Positions 48,474 to 57,350 of a stretch of 64,000 nt of DNA are shown here, in pieces. Origin of the DNA: Pontivivens nitratireducens (GTDB taxonomy: Bacteria > Pseudomonadota > Alphaproteobacteria > Rhodobacterales > Rhodobacteraceae). Within the stretch, counting starts at the first letter, position 1. Each line of letters starts with the position of its first letter. The notes below the pieces were generated by a model. The model saw nothing but the letters and a program-made list of their open reading frames with translations, made no database searches and was not told the origin of the DNA. The translations under genes were made by a program, and so were the position numbers. Location of the stretch: NCBI RefSeq assembly GCF_014235845.1, contig NZ_JACJUQ010000008.1, forward strand, positions 62,001 through 126,000. Direction: 5' to 3'.

Positions 48474-48845
48474 ATGGATTTCCGTACAGACCGCCAGCGG
48501 GTCGAGGGCCTCGGCTCCGCCAGATCCGGCACCGACCACCACTGGAAGATGACGCTGTCCTCAATCGCGCTGGTCATTCTGGTGCCGCTGTTCATCTTTA
48601 CCTTCGGCGCAACGCTGGGCTCGGATTACGAGACGGCGCTGGCCACCTATTCCCGCCCCTTCCCGGCGATCGTCGCGATCCTGACGCTGGGCGTCGGCTG
48701 GATGCACTTCAAGGGCGGCGTTCAGGTGCTGATCGAGGATTACACCCAGGGCGGAACGCGCACCGCGCTGATCGTTGCCACGACCTGCCTGAGCTATGCC
48801 GCTGCTGCCGCTGGCATCTTCGCCATCGTCACCATCGCGCTCTGA
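48474..48845 (+). CDS. sdhD: succinate dehydrogenase membrane anchor subunit
   Basis: A 123-residue hydrophobic anchor with three membrane helices (about residues 27-49, 60-80 and 98-120). It completes the quinone and haem site with SdhC. ATG 48474 is preceded by GAGGAGAG. The frame opens upstream but overlaps sdhC in another frame, so this start is used. Confidence 0.9.
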   Translation: MDFRTDRQRVEGLGSARSGTDHHWKMTLSSIALVILVPLFIFTFGATLGSDYETALATYSRPFPAIVAILTLGVGWMHFKGGVQVLIEDYTQGGTRTALIVATTCLSYAAAAAGIFAIVTIAL

Positions 48846-48855
48846 GAGGACCGAC

Positions 48856-50661
48856 ATGTCTGCTTACGAATTTACTGATCACGTTTACGATGTCGTCGTC
48901 GTCGGGGCCGGCGGCGCCGGTCTGCGCGCGACGCTGGGCATGGCCGAACAGGGCCTGCGCACTGCTTGTATCTCCAAGGTTTTTCCGACCCGCTCCCACA
49001 CGGTTGCGGCACAGGGTGGCATTGCCGCCTCGCTGGGCAACATGGGGCCGGACTCGTGGCAATGGCACCTGTACGACACCGTGAAGGGGTCGGACTGGCT
49101 GGGCGATACGGACGCGATGGAATACCTCGCACGTGAGGCGCCCAAAGCGGTTTACGAGCTGGAGCATTACGGCGTTCCCTTCTCCCGCACGGAGGAGGGC
49201 AAAATCTATCAGCGGCCCTTCGGCGGTCACACGACCGAGTTCGGCGAAGGCCCGCCCGTGCAGCGCACCTGCGCCGCCGCCGACCGGACCGGTCACGCGA
49301 TCCTGCACACGCTCTATGGGCAATCGCTCAAGCAGCAGGCCGAATTCTATATCGAGTATTTCGCCACCGATCTGATCATGTCCGAGGACGGCGTGTGTCA
49401 GGGCGTCATCGCGTGGAAGCTCGACGACGGCACGATGCACCGGTTCTCGGCCAAGACGGTGGTTCTGGCCACGGGCGGCTATGGCCGTGCCTACTTCTCC
49501 GCGACCTCCGCGCACACATGCACGGGCGATGGCGGCGGCATGGTGGCCCGTCAGGGTCTGCCGCTTCAGGATATGGAGTTCGTGCAATTCCACCCGACCG
49601 GCATCTACGGCGCTGGCTGCCTCATCACCGAGGGCGCGCGTGGCGAGGGTGGCTATCTGACCAACTCCGAGGGTGAGCGGTTCATGGAACGCTATGCCCC
49701 GACCTACAAGGATCTCGCCTCGCGTGACGTGGTATCGCGCTGCATGACGATGGAAATCCGTGAGGGTCGCGGCGTCGGCAAGGACAGCGACCACATTCAC
49801 CTGCACCTGGATCACCTGCCGGCTGAGGCGCTGGCCGAGCGGTTGCCCGGCATCTCAGAATCCGCGCGCATCTTCGCTGGTGTGGACGTGACGAAGGAGC
49901 CGATCCCGGTTCTGCCGACCGTGCATTACAACATGGGCGGCATTCCCACGAACTATTGGGGTGAGGTGCTGAACCCCACCGCCGACAATCCGGATGCCAC
50001 CGTGCCCGGCCTGATGGCCGTGGGTGAGGCCGGTTGCGCCAGCGTACACGGGGCGAACCGCCTCGGCTCCAACTCGCTGATCGACCTCGTGGTGTTCGGC
50101 CGCGCCGCCGCGATCAAGGCGGGCACGGTCGTGGACCCCAACGCCGCGAACCCGGACATGAACCCCGCCAGTGTCGAAAAGGCGATGGAACGTTTCGACA
50201 CCCTTCGCAACGCCAGCGGCGCGACGCCGACAGCCGAATTGCGCCTCGATATGCAAAAGGCGATGCAGGCCGACGCCGCCGTGTTCCGCACGGACAAGAC
50301 CCTGGCAGAGGGGGTCGAGAAGATGACCGCCATCGCCGGTCGTCTGTCCGACGTGAAGGTGACGGACCGTTCGATGATCTGGAACTCCGACCTGATGGAG
50401 ACGCTGGAGCTTGCCAACCTGATGCCGAACGCGCTGGCCACGGTTGTGGCTGCCGAGGCGCGCAAGGAATCGCGTGGCGCCCACGCGCACGAGGATTATC
50501 CAGATCGTAACGATGCGGAATGGCGCGTGCACTCGCTGGCGGTCGTGGACAATGCGAACGTCACGCTGAGCACCCGGCCCGTGCATCTCGACCCGCTGTC
50601 CACGCAGGAAGAGGGCGGCATCGACCTGGCGAAAATCGCGCCGAAAAAGAGGGTCTACTGA
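48856..50661 (+). CDS. sdhA: succinate dehydrogenase flavoprotein subunit
   Basis: A 601-residue catalytic subunit oxidising succinate to fumarate. Covalent FAD attaches to His48 in [24 protein letters not shown] binds the nucleotide, and [22 protein letters not shown] is a conserved FAD segment (here split from the rest). The catalytic Arg/His residues are in the central capping domain. ATG 48856 follows GAGAGG. Its stop shares a base with the next start (TGATG). Confidence 0.97.
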   Translation: MSAYEFTDHVYDVVVVGAGGAGLRATLGMAEQGLRTACISKVFPTRSHTVAAQGGIAASLGNMGPDSWQWHLYDTVKGSDWLGDTDAMEYLAREAPKAVYELEHYGVPFSRTEEGKIYQRPFGGHTTEFGEGPPVQRTCAAADRTGHAILHTLYGQSLKQQAEFYIEYFATDLIMSEDGVCQGVIAWKLDDGTMHRFSAKTVVLATGGYGRAYFSATSAHTCTGDGGGMVARQGLPLQDMEFVQFHPTGIYGAGCLITEGARGEGGYLTNSEGERFMERYAPTYKDLASRDVVSRCMTMEIREGRGVGKDSDHIHLHLDHLPAEALAERLPGISESARIFAGVDVTKEPIPVLPTVHYNMGGIPTNYWGEVLNPTADNPDATVPGLMAVGEAGCASVHGANRLGSNSLIDLVVFGRAAAIKAGTVVDPNAANPDMNPASVEKAMERFDTLRNASGATPTAELRLDMQKAMQADAAVFRTDKTLAEGVEKMTAIAGRLSDVKVTDRSMIWNSDLMETLELANLMPNALATVVAAEARKESRGAHAHEDYPDRNDAEWRVHSLAVVDNANVTLSTRPVHLDPLSTQEEGGIDLAKIAPKKRVY

Positions 50662-50975
50662 TGCGTATTGCAGCCTTGATTGCCCTTGCGCTGATGTCGG
50701 CATGCGGTCTGGTCGACGACGATGTCAGCCGCATGGAGCGGATCGAGGCCGAAGCCACCGCTGAGGCCGTCGCCGACGATGTGGTCACTGAACCCGTGGC
50801 GGAGGTCATCGCCGATTGCGTGGTTGAGAACGCCACCGACGGTGAACTGCGAAAGCTTGCGGCCCTGAACAACACCGATCCGGCGATCGGCGGTGAGGAA
50901 CGCGTCGCCGCTGTGGTGGGGCGGACCGATACCGTGGAATGCATCGCGCAAACCGACGCCCGTCCGATCGACTGA
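50661..50975 (+). CDS. lipoprotein encoded between sdhA and sdhB
   Basis: A 104-residue lipoprotein with a signal peptide and lipobox LMSAC (Cys15). The mature part is acidic, Glu/Ala/Val-rich, with two cysteines ([13 protein letters not shown] and TVECIAQTD). Its start overlaps the sdhA stop, and sdhB begins 11 bases after its stop. It must be co-expressed with the complex. No family recognised; a role in assembly or stability is speculative. Confidence 0.75.
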   Translation: MRIAALIALALMSACGLVDDDVSRMERIEAEATAEAVADDVVTEPVAEVIADCVVENATDGELRKLAALNNTDPAIGGEERVAAVVGRTDTVECIAQTDARPID

Positions 50976-50986
50976 GGAGAACACAA

Positions 50987-51766
50987 ATGGTAGAATTCAC
51001 ACTTCCCAAGAACTCCCGCGTGACTGTCGGCAAGACCTGGCCGAAGCCTGCCGGGGCCACGAATTTGCGCAAGCTCAAGATCTATCGCTGGGATCCCGAC
51101 ACGGGTGAGAATCCGCGCACCGACACCTACTTCATCGATCAGGACGATTGCGGCCCGATGATTCTGGACGCTCTGATCAAGATCAAGAACGAGATCGATC
51201 CGACCCTGACCTTCCGCCGCTCCTGCCGTGAGGGGATCTGCGGTTCCTGCGCGATGAATATCGGTGGCATCAACACGCTCGCCTGTATCTATGGTCTGGA
51301 TGAGGTGAAGGGCGATATCGCGATCTATCCTCTGCCGCACATGCCCGTGGTCAAGGATCTGATCCCCGATCTGACGATGTTCTACGCCCAGCATGCCAGC
51401 ATCATGCCGTGGTTGGAGACGAAGACCAATCGCCCCGCCAAGGAATGGCGCCAGTCCATCGAGGATCGCAAGAAACTCGACGGTCTGTACGAATGCGTCA
51501 TGTGCGCAAGCTGCTCGACCGCGTGCCCGTCCTATTGGTGGAACGGTGATCGCTACCTCGGCCCGGCGGCGCTGCTGCACGCCTATCGCTGGATCATCGA
51601 CAGCCGGGATGAGGCTACGGGTGAGCGGCTGGATCAGCTTGAGGATCCGTTCAAGCTGTACCGCTGCCACACCATCATGAACTGCACCAAGACCTGCCCC
51701 AAGGGCCTGAACCCGGCGAAATCCATCGCCGCGATCAAGGAGATGATGCGCGAACGCCGCGTCTGA
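50987..51766 (+). CDS. sdhB: succinate dehydrogenase iron-sulfur subunit
   Basis: A 259-residue electron-transfer subunit. The [2Fe-2S] ligands are in [16 protein letters not shown] (about residues 79-94). The [4Fe-4S] and [3Fe-4S] ligands are in [16 protein letters not shown] and [20 protein letters not shown] 50987 has GAGGAG upstream. It links SdhA to the quinone site of SdhCD. Confidence 0.97.
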   Translation: MVEFTLPKNSRVTVGKTWPKPAGATNLRKLKIYRWDPDTGENPRTDTYFIDQDDCGPMILDALIKIKNEIDPTLTFRRSCREGICGSCAMNIGGINTLACIYGLDEVKGDIAIYPLPHMPVVKDLIPDLTMFYAQHASIMPWLETKTNRPAKEWRQSIEDRKKLDGLYECVMCASCSTACPSYWWNGDRYLGPAALLHAYRWIIDSRDEATGERLDQLEDPFKLYRCHTIMNCTKTCPKGLNPAKSIAAIKEMMRERRV

Positions 51767-51786
51767 TCGCAAATTCTCAGCTGCGC

Positions 51787-51822
51787 ACGGCCCCGCCCTC
51801 CCTACAGGTGCGGGGCCGTTTT
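51787..51822 (+). terminator. terminator of the sdh operon
   Basis: A perfect 10-bp stem (51787-51796 with 51810-51819, ACGGCCCCGC) runs into TTTT, 20 bases after the sdhB stop. Confidence 0.9.
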
Positions 51823-51868
51823 CGTCTTCGCGCTTGCCCGTGCTATCTGATGCATCGGGGGACACGTC

Positions 51869-52303
51869 ATGAAGGCAGGCACTGGTCTGGTCACTGCGGC
51901 GATCGTGATATGCGCGGTCTGTCTTGCCTATTCGGGTTGGTCTGTCTGGCAGTGGTATCGCATGGCGCCCCTGCGCACGGTGGAGGCCGCGAACATCGCG
52001 CTATACCAACGCATGACGAGCCTGAAATCCGATTGGGCCGAGGGCTGCACCCAGGCGGCCCTGACCCCGACCCTGACCGACAACATGCTGCCCCGTGGCA
52101 CCTTCGCCGCATGGGGCGTGGCACATAGTGAGGGCGTGACCTGCACGCAGGAGGGCGCACTGGCGTTGACCTGCAAGCTGGCACCCGGCGCAACCCTTGC
52201 CCTGACCGAGGGGTCTGCGACGACAGGACTGATCAATGTCGCGGGAAGCCCGCGCACATTCGTCATCTCCGCCAACAGTATCGGGTGCCTTCGGTCGGAG
52301 TAA
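51869..52303 (+). CDS. membrane-anchored periplasmic protein, unknown
   Basis: A 144-residue protein with one N-terminal membrane helix (about residues 6-27) and a periplasmic domain with four cysteines (near residues 60, 92, 102 and 140) that could form two disulfides. It is rich in Thr/Ala/Leu. GGGGGACA precedes the ATG. I recognise no family. Confidence 0.6.
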   Translation: MKAGTGLVTAAIVICAVCLAYSGWSVWQWYRMAPLRTVEAANIALYQRMTSLKSDWAEGCTQAALTPTLTDNMLPRGTFAAWGVAHSEGVTCTQEGALALTCKLAPGATLALTEGSATTGLINVAGSPRTFVISANSIGCLRSE

Positions 52304-52380
52304 CTTGCCCGCCTACTTGATCCGGCTCCCACTTGCCCCGATGTCCTGCGGCAATTAGGCAAGGGGGAGGAGGCGCGAAT

Positions 52381-52626
52381 ATGCCCGACACGATCTGTCC
52401 CGAATTTTCCCTGATGTGGCCACTGCTGGTCCTGTTCGGCGGTATTGCCGTGGTGAGCCTGATGATCGCCCGCCGAAACGAATTTACCTTGCGCCAGACC
52501 CTGGCGGCGCTGACGGGTACGCGCAAATTCGCGGGCAGTGCGGCGATCTATCTGACGCTGCTCGGCACGGTGGTGGCGACGGTCGCGGTGTATTTCGCGA
52601 TCCTGCCGGAATGCGTCGCGGCCTAA
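52381..52626 (+). CDS. small membrane protein, unknown
   Basis: An 81-residue protein with two membrane helices (about residues 11-28 and 51-73) joined by a basic loop (ARRNEFTLRQTLAALTGTRKF). ATG 52381 has GGAGG ten bases upstream; the frame extends to 52333. Its stop overlaps the convergent zapE stop by 4 bases. Function unknown. Confidence 0.65.
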   Translation: MPDTICPEFSLMWPLLVLFGGIAVVSLMIARRNEFTLRQTLAALTGTRKFAGSAAIYLTLLGTVVATVAVYFAILPECVAA

Positions 52627-53714
52627 GAGCCCCAGCCGTCACTGGCCATTTCGTGCAAGCGACTGGCCGTGCGCTGAAACTCGAACGCGCCGTCGCCGGT
52701 TTCGTACAGGGCATCGGGTTCCGCCGCAGCGGACATGACCAGCGTGACCTTGGCCTCGTACAATGCATCGACCAACGTGACGAAGCGTTTGGCCTCGTTC
52801 GCGGCGTCGCGGGTCAGGATCGGAACGTCGTCGATCATGAGAGTGCGCACCGCTTGCGCGATCTCCAGATAATCGCCGGGGCCCAGGGGCACACGGCAGA
52901 ACGCCGCGAAGTCGCCCCGGCCCACGCCACTGCGATAGCGCGGGATGACGACCTCGCGCCCCTTGCGCTCGATCTTCAGCGGGGCGCCGTCGCCGCCGGC
53001 CAGATCGTGCCATAGATCGTCCATGCGCGCGTCGGCATCCGGACCTGTGAAATAAACCTCGCGCCCGGCCAGCCGTCCCAGCCGGTGGTCGTTGCTGCTG
53101 TCGAGGTGGTGAACCTCCATCCGGTCCTTGATCATCGCGATGAACGGCACGAAAAGCTGTCGGTTCAAGCCGTTCTTGTACAATTCGTCGGGATGCCGGT
53201 TCGACGTGGTGACAACGATGGTGCCGCGGGCGAACAGCTTCTCGAACAGGCGGCCGACCAGCATGGCATCGGTGATGTCGGTGATCTGCATTTCGTCGAA
53301 GCACAAAAGCACGGCGTCCTGTGCGATCGCCTCCGCCACCGGCTCCACCGGGTCCTCACGCCCGGCCTTGCGGGCCTCTGCGATCCGCTCATGCACATCC
53401 TGCATGAATGCGTGGAAGTGCACGCGCCGTTTGGCCGAAATCGGCGCAGTGTCGAAAAACAGGTCCATCAACATGGATTTGCCGCGCCCGACACCGCCAT
53501 ACAGGTAGAGACCGGGAATATCCGCCTCGCTCACCCGCTCGCGGCCCCAGCCGAATATGCCCACGCGAACCTTGCGTCCCGCACCCGGCTCATATCCGGT
53601 CAGGCGCGTGTGCAGCAATTGCAGCTTTTCCACCGCAAGCCGTTGGGCGGGGTCAGCCTCCAACGTGCCGTCTGCGATCAGGGCGCGGTATCTTTGTAGG
53701 GGTCCATCACTCAT
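52623..53714 (-). CDS. zapE: AFG1-type ATPase, cell division protein ZapE
   Basis: A 363-residue P-loop ATPase of the AFG1/ZapE family, linked to Z-ring dynamics during division or stress and to respiratory protein turnover in mitochondrial homologues. Walker A is LYGGVGRGKSMLMDLFF (about residues 71-87), Walker B is VLLCFDEMQITDI, and TSNRHPDELYKNGLNR is a sensor segment. It is often found beside sdh or mdh genes in alphaproteobacteria. Confidence 0.92.
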   Translation of the reverse strand: MSDGPLQRYRALIADGTLEADPAQRLAVEKLQLLHTRLTGYEPGAGRKVRVGIFGWGRERVSEADIPGLYLYGGVGRGKSMLMDLFFDTAPISAKRRVHFHAFMQDVHERIAEARKAGREDPVEPVAEAIAQDAVLLCFDEMQITDITDAMLVGRLFEKLFARGTIVVTTSNRHPDELYKNGLNRQLFVPFIAMIKDRMEVHHLDSSNDHRLGRLAGREVYFTGPDADARMDDLWHDLAGGDGAPLKIERKGREVVIPRYRSGVGRGDFAAFCRVPLGPGDYLEIAQAVRTLMIDDVPILTRDAANEAKRFVTLVDALYEAKVTLVMSAAAEPDALYETGDGAFEFQRTASRLHEMASDGWGS

Positions 53715-53774
53715 GCCGAATGCTTAACCATCCATGCGCCGGGGGACCAGAGGGCAGACGCATCAATTGTGTGG

Positions 53775-53799
53775 ATGCAATTGCATACGATAATTGCAT
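53775..53799. promoter_or_regulatory. ATGCAATTGCAT operator-like palindrome before the MFS gene
   Basis: A perfect 12-bp palindrome (53775-53786) is followed by a second half AATTGCAT (53792-53799), in the divergent region between zapE and the transporter. It looks like a repressor site (GntR/LacI/ROK type spacing), but no regulator is encoded nearby. Confidence 0.45.
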
Positions 53800-53852
53800 T
53801 GCCCCGCGAACGGCTTCGCCCCTAATCTGCGCGCCTGTTTCGGAGCCGCGCC

Positions 53853-55088
53853 ATGACCCAATCCCGCCTGTTCACACCCGTGCTGATCGCGGGATCGCTG
53901 ATCATGATCGTCAGCTTCGGCATTCGGGCCAGTTTCGGTGTGTTCCAGTTGCCCGTCGCACAGGAATTCGGCTGGTTGAGGTCGGAATTCTCGCTGGCCA
54001 TCGCGATCCAGAACCTTGCCTGGGGCTTCGGCCAGCCGGTCTTTTCCGCCATCGCGGAGAAGTTCGGCGACCGCAGGGCGATCATTCTGGGCGCGCTGAC
54101 CTATGCGGCGGGGCTGGCGCTGTCGGCCTATGCGGTGACGCCGGGGCAAATCCAGATGTTGGAGATTCTCGTCGGCTTCGGCATCGCGGGAACCGGGTTC
54201 GGGGTGATCCTGGCCGTGGTGGGCCGCGCGACGGCGGACGAACACCGCTCGATGGCGCTGGGGATCGCGACGGCGGCAGGCAGCGCGGGTCAGGTCGTCG
54301 GCCCCCCGGTTGCGGCGATTTTGCTGGGGTTCATGAACTGGACGGGGGTGTTCACGATCTTTGCCTGTCTCATCATTGCCTCCCTCGCGTTGCTGCCGTT
54401 GATGAAGGTGCCCGCCCCCGCGTCCCGCGCCGAGGTGGAGGAGACGATGGGCCAGATCCTGAACCGCGCATTTCGCGATCCATCCTATATCCTGATCTTC
54501 GTCGGCTTTTTCTCGTGCGGCTATCAGTTGGGATTCATCACGGCGCATTTCCCCGCCTTCATCGCAGAGATTTGCGGCCCCATCGCACCGGGGGGGCTGC
54601 TGGCCAGCATCGGCGTGACGACCACGACGCAGCTGGGCGCATGGTCCATCGCGCTGATCGGGCTGGCGAATATCGCGGGCACGATCTATGCGGGAAAGCT
54701 TGGCGCGACGCTGCCCCGAAAATATCTTCTCGCAGGAATATATGCCGGTCGCACGATCATCGCGGGCACTTTCATCGTGCTGCCGATGACGCCGCTGACG
54801 GTCATCGTGTTTTCGATCACCATGGGCAGCTTGTGGCTGGCAACGGTGCCGCTGACCTCGGGGCTGATCGCGCATATCTACGGTCTGCGCTACATGGGAA
54901 CGCTCTACGGGATCGTGTTCTTCTCACACCAGGTGGGCAGTTTCATGGGGGTCTGGCTGGGCGGAAAGCTCTACGATCTCTACGGAACCTATACCGTCGT
55001 GTGGTGGGTGGGCGTAGGGATCGGCGCGTTCTCCGCCATTGTGCACTTGCCGATACGCGAACGCCGGGCGGTGCCTGTGATCGCCTGA
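53853..55088 (+). CDS. MFS transporter
   Basis: A 411-residue major facilitator with twelve predicted membrane helices. The loop 2-3 motif appears as AEKFGDRRAIILGALTY (about residues 67-83), and RATADEHRSMALGIATAAGS marks helix 5. It belongs to the branch that contains monocarboxylate/oxalate-formate type carriers by general look; substrate unknown. GGAG precedes the ATG. A palindromic operator candidate lies upstream. Confidence 0.85.
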   Translation: MTQSRLFTPVLIAGSLIMIVSFGIRASFGVFQLPVAQEFGWLRSEFSLAIAIQNLAWGFGQPVFSAIAEKFGDRRAIILGALTYAAGLALSAYAVTPGQIQMLEILVGFGIAGTGFGVILAVVGRATADEHRSMALGIATAAGSAGQVVGPPVAAILLGFMNWTGVFTIFACLIIASLALLPLMKVPAPASRAEVEETMGQILNRAFRDPSYILIFVGFFSCGYQLGFITAHFPAFIAEICGPIAPGGLLASIGVTTTTQLGAWSIALIGLANIAGTIYAGKLGATLPRKYLLAGIYAGRTIIAGTFIVLPMTPLTVIVFSITMGSLWLATVPLTSGLIAHIYGLRYMGTLYGIVFFSHQVGSFMGVWLGGKLYDLYGTYTVVWWVGVGIGAFSAIVHLPIRERRAVPVIA

Positions 55089-55191
55089 TCGCGGCTGCGG
55101 TGGCAAGACTGCGTCGAACAATACCTTCACAATCCTTGTGTAGCACTCGATGCACCGCCCTGCCGGGCACGCCGTCGCGCCTGCAAACCCT

Positions 55192-55220
55192 TTGACACGC
55201 CCCCAACGGGCCAAGACACT
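55192..55220 (+). promoter_or_regulatory. possible glpX promoter
   Basis: TTGACA (55192-55197), a 17-base spacer and GACACT (55215-55220), about 60 bases before glpX. The -35 is perfect and the -10 poor, which is common in alphaproteobacteria. Confidence 0.35.
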
Positions 55221-55278
55221 TGCAACGCGGGCCGCAACCCCGCAGGAAAGGCACGACCGCCATTAAACGGAGACTCCC

Positions 55279-56247
55279 ATGCCTGCAAAAGACCCCCTCT
55301 TCTCTGATCGTATGCTCAGCCTCGGGCTTGCCCGCGTGTCCGAGGCCGCTGCCATCGCCTCAGCCAAGCTGATCGGCTCCGGCGATGAGAAGGCCGCCGA
55401 TCAGGCCGCCGTGGACGCGATGCGCACGCAGCTCAACATGCTCGACATCAAGGGTGTGGTCGTGATCGGTGAGGGGGAGCGGGACGAGGCTCCGATGCTC
55501 TATATCGGGGAGGAAGTCGGCACCGGCAACGGGCCCGGCGTCGATATTGCGCTGGACCCGCTGGAGGGCACGACCCTGACCGCCAAGGACATGCCCAACG
55601 CGCTGGCCGTTATCGCCATGGGGCCGCGCGGGTCCATGCTGCACGCGCCCGACGTCTATATGGAAAAGCTGGCCATCGGGCCGGGTTATCCTGACGGGCT
55701 GGTCAATCTCGAAATGTCACCGACCCAGCGCATACAGGTCATGGCCGCGGCCAAGGGGTGCCGGATGCAGGACGTGATGGTCTGCGTTCTGGAACGCCCC
55801 CGCCATCAGGAGCTGATCGCCGAAATCCGCGCCACCGGTGCCCGCATCCGCCTGATTACCGACGGCGACGTCGCCGGCATCATCCACTGCGCCGAGGCGG
55901 AAAAGACCGGGATCGACATGTATATGGGATCGGGCGGCGCACCCGAGGGCGTTCTGGCCGCCGCCGCGCTGAAATGCATGGGCGGGCAGATGCAGGGCCG
56001 CCTGCTGTTCCGCAACGACGATGAGCGTGGCCGCGCGGACAAGGCCGGCATCACCGATTACGACCGCATCTACCAGCGGGACGATCTGGTGACGGATGAC
56101 GTGATCTTCGCTGCGACCGGCGTGACCGACGGCTCCGTCGTTCAGGGTGCGCGGCGCGACGGCGATTATCTGGAGACGGAGACGATCCTGATGCGGTCAA
56201 AGACCGGATCGGTGCGTCGCCTGCACTATCGTCAGAAAAACATGTAA
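55279..56247 (+). CDS. glpX: fructose-1,6-bisphosphatase, class II
   Basis: A 322-residue GlpX-type phosphatase releasing fructose-6-phosphate in gluconeogenesis. The metal motifs are VIGEGERDEAPMLYIGEEVG (20 residues, about 56-75) and ALDPLEGTTLTA. Sugar-binding segments include AEKTGIDMYMGSGGAPEGV. GGAGA precedes the ATG. It fits a carbon-assimilating lifestyle with the pathway genes elsewhere in the window. Confidence 0.95.
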   Translation: MPAKDPLFSDRMLSLGLARVSEAAAIASAKLIGSGDEKAADQAAVDAMRTQLNMLDIKGVVVIGEGERDEAPMLYIGEEVGTGNGPGVDIALDPLEGTTLTAKDMPNALAVIAMGPRGSMLHAPDVYMEKLAIGPGYPDGLVNLEMSPTQRIQVMAAAKGCRMQDVMVCVLERPRHQELIAEIRATGARIRLITDGDVAGIIHCAEAEKTGIDMYMGSGGAPEGVLAAAALKCMGGQMQGRLLFRNDDERGRADKAGITDYDRIYQRDDLVTDDVIFAATGVTDGSVVQGARRDGDYLETETILMRSKTGSVRRLHYRQKNM

Positions 56248-56323
56248 CCGCGATTACCCTCCTCCATTGTGCAGGGGCATCTATGCTGGGCCCATTGTAC
56301 AGGAGGAGGGGTTCGGAGACGTC

Positions 56324-56884
56324 ATGACAAACGCGCTGATCCTGATCGACATCCAGGATGCATTCATCGACCCGGCGAATGCGGCCTATTGGGGTGAGCG
56401 CAACAATCCGCAGGCGGAGCGGAACGCCGCGCGCCTGCTGGCGCATTGGCGGCAGGCGTCGCGGCCCGTAATCTTCGTTCGGCACCTCTCGACGACCCCC
56501 GGATCGCCGCTGATCGGTGCGGGTGCCGAGGTTCAGGCCGTCGTGGCCCCTCTCCCCGGTGAGCCGGTGCTGGAGAAATCCGCAAACTCCGCCTTTATCG
56601 GCACCGACTTGCAGCAACGCTTGCACGATCTGGGCGCGCGCGACGTGACCCTTTGCGGCCTGACAACGCCACATTGCGTTTCCACAACCGTGCGCATGGC
56701 CGCCAATCTGGGCTTCGACGTGACCCTGGCCCACGATGCCTGCGCGGCCTTCACGCAGAACGTCCAGCCCGCCTGGCGTGGCGGAACCAAGCCCTCGGCG
56801 CAGGCCATCCACGAGGCCGCCATCGACCCCTTGCATGGTGAGTTTGCGCAAACACTGTCCACCGATCAGGTTCTGTCGCGGTAA
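56324..56884 (+). CDS. cysteine hydrolase, isochorismatase family
   Basis: A 186-residue alpha/beta hydrolase. The catalytic triad is Asp in LILIDIQDAFID, Lys in VLEKSANSAFIGT and Cys in GLTTPHCVSTTVRMA. These enzymes hydrolyse amides or vinyl ethers (nicotinamide, carbamoyl or isochorismate substrates); the substrate here is unknown. ATG 56324 is used, since the frame upstream to 56267 has no domain. It overlaps the convergent SnoaL gene by 19 bases. Confidence 0.85.
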   Translation: MTNALILIDIQDAFIDPANAAYWGERNNPQAERNAARLLAHWRQASRPVIFVRHLSTTPGSPLIGAGAEVQAVVAPLPGEPVLEKSANSAFIGTDLQQRLHDLGARDVTLCGLTTPHCVSTTVRMAANLGFDVTLAHDACAAFTQNVQPAWRGGTKPSAQAIHEAAIDPLHGEFAQTLSTDQVLSR

Positions 56885-57318
56885 TCCTGCGGTATCAGCG
56901 TCGCCCCAATGCTGACCTGCGTTTCGGCCCCCGGAACGATATCGGTATTCTGTACTGCCACCGCCTGCCAGCCCTGCGGTCCGAGTGCGCAGACAAAGCT
57001 CAGCATGATGTGGCGATCGCCCGCGACCGTACCATCAGGCGCCCGTTGGCCGCTCAACCGCATCCGTGCATGGACCACCGCGTGATCCGGCCCCAGCATC
57101 CGCAGCTTCACACGCCCGACACGCAGCACCGAATCGCGAAAGAACGTCGTCAGCCCGTAGTGATGCGCCCGCTCGATCGCACCGCGATCATGCCACCAGA
57201 TGCCCACGACATTCACGAAATCCGCATCCTCGACGCACAGAGCCGCCAACGCCGCCACATCCCGCGCCATCCACGCGGCGGCGAAGGCATGGGGAATGTC
57301 CTGCGGCGCGCCGACCAT
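56866..57318 (-). CDS. SnoaL-like/SgcJ-type small protein
   Basis: A 150-residue protein with the NTF2-like fold typical of SgcJ/EcaC and SnoaL families: FAAAWMARDVAALAALCVEDADFVN at the N-terminus (helix and first strand) and TVAGDRHIMLSFVCALGPQGW later. No catalytic motif is certain. ATG 57318 is chosen; the frame extends to 57432. It follows the LDHD-type oxidase by 32 bases and is probably co-transcribed. Confidence 0.7.
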   Translation of the reverse strand: MVGAPQDIPHAFAAAWMARDVAALAALCVEDADFVNVVGIWWHDRGAIERAHHYGLTTFFRDSVLRVGRVKLRMLGPDHAVVHARMRLSGQRAPDGTVAGDRHIMLSFVCALGPQGWQAVAVQNTDIVPGAETQVSIGATLIPQDYRDRT

Positions 57319-57329
57319 CTTCTGTCCTG

Positions 57330-57348
57330 AAATATCCCCGCCGGAGGC
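57330..57348. repeat. 19-bp dispersed repeat, copy 2
   Basis: AAATATCCCCGCCGGAGGC, identical to 42766-42784. It lies between the oxidase stop (57351) and the SnoaL start (57318), occupying most of that gap. Confidence 0.6.
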
Positions 57349-57350
57349 GC

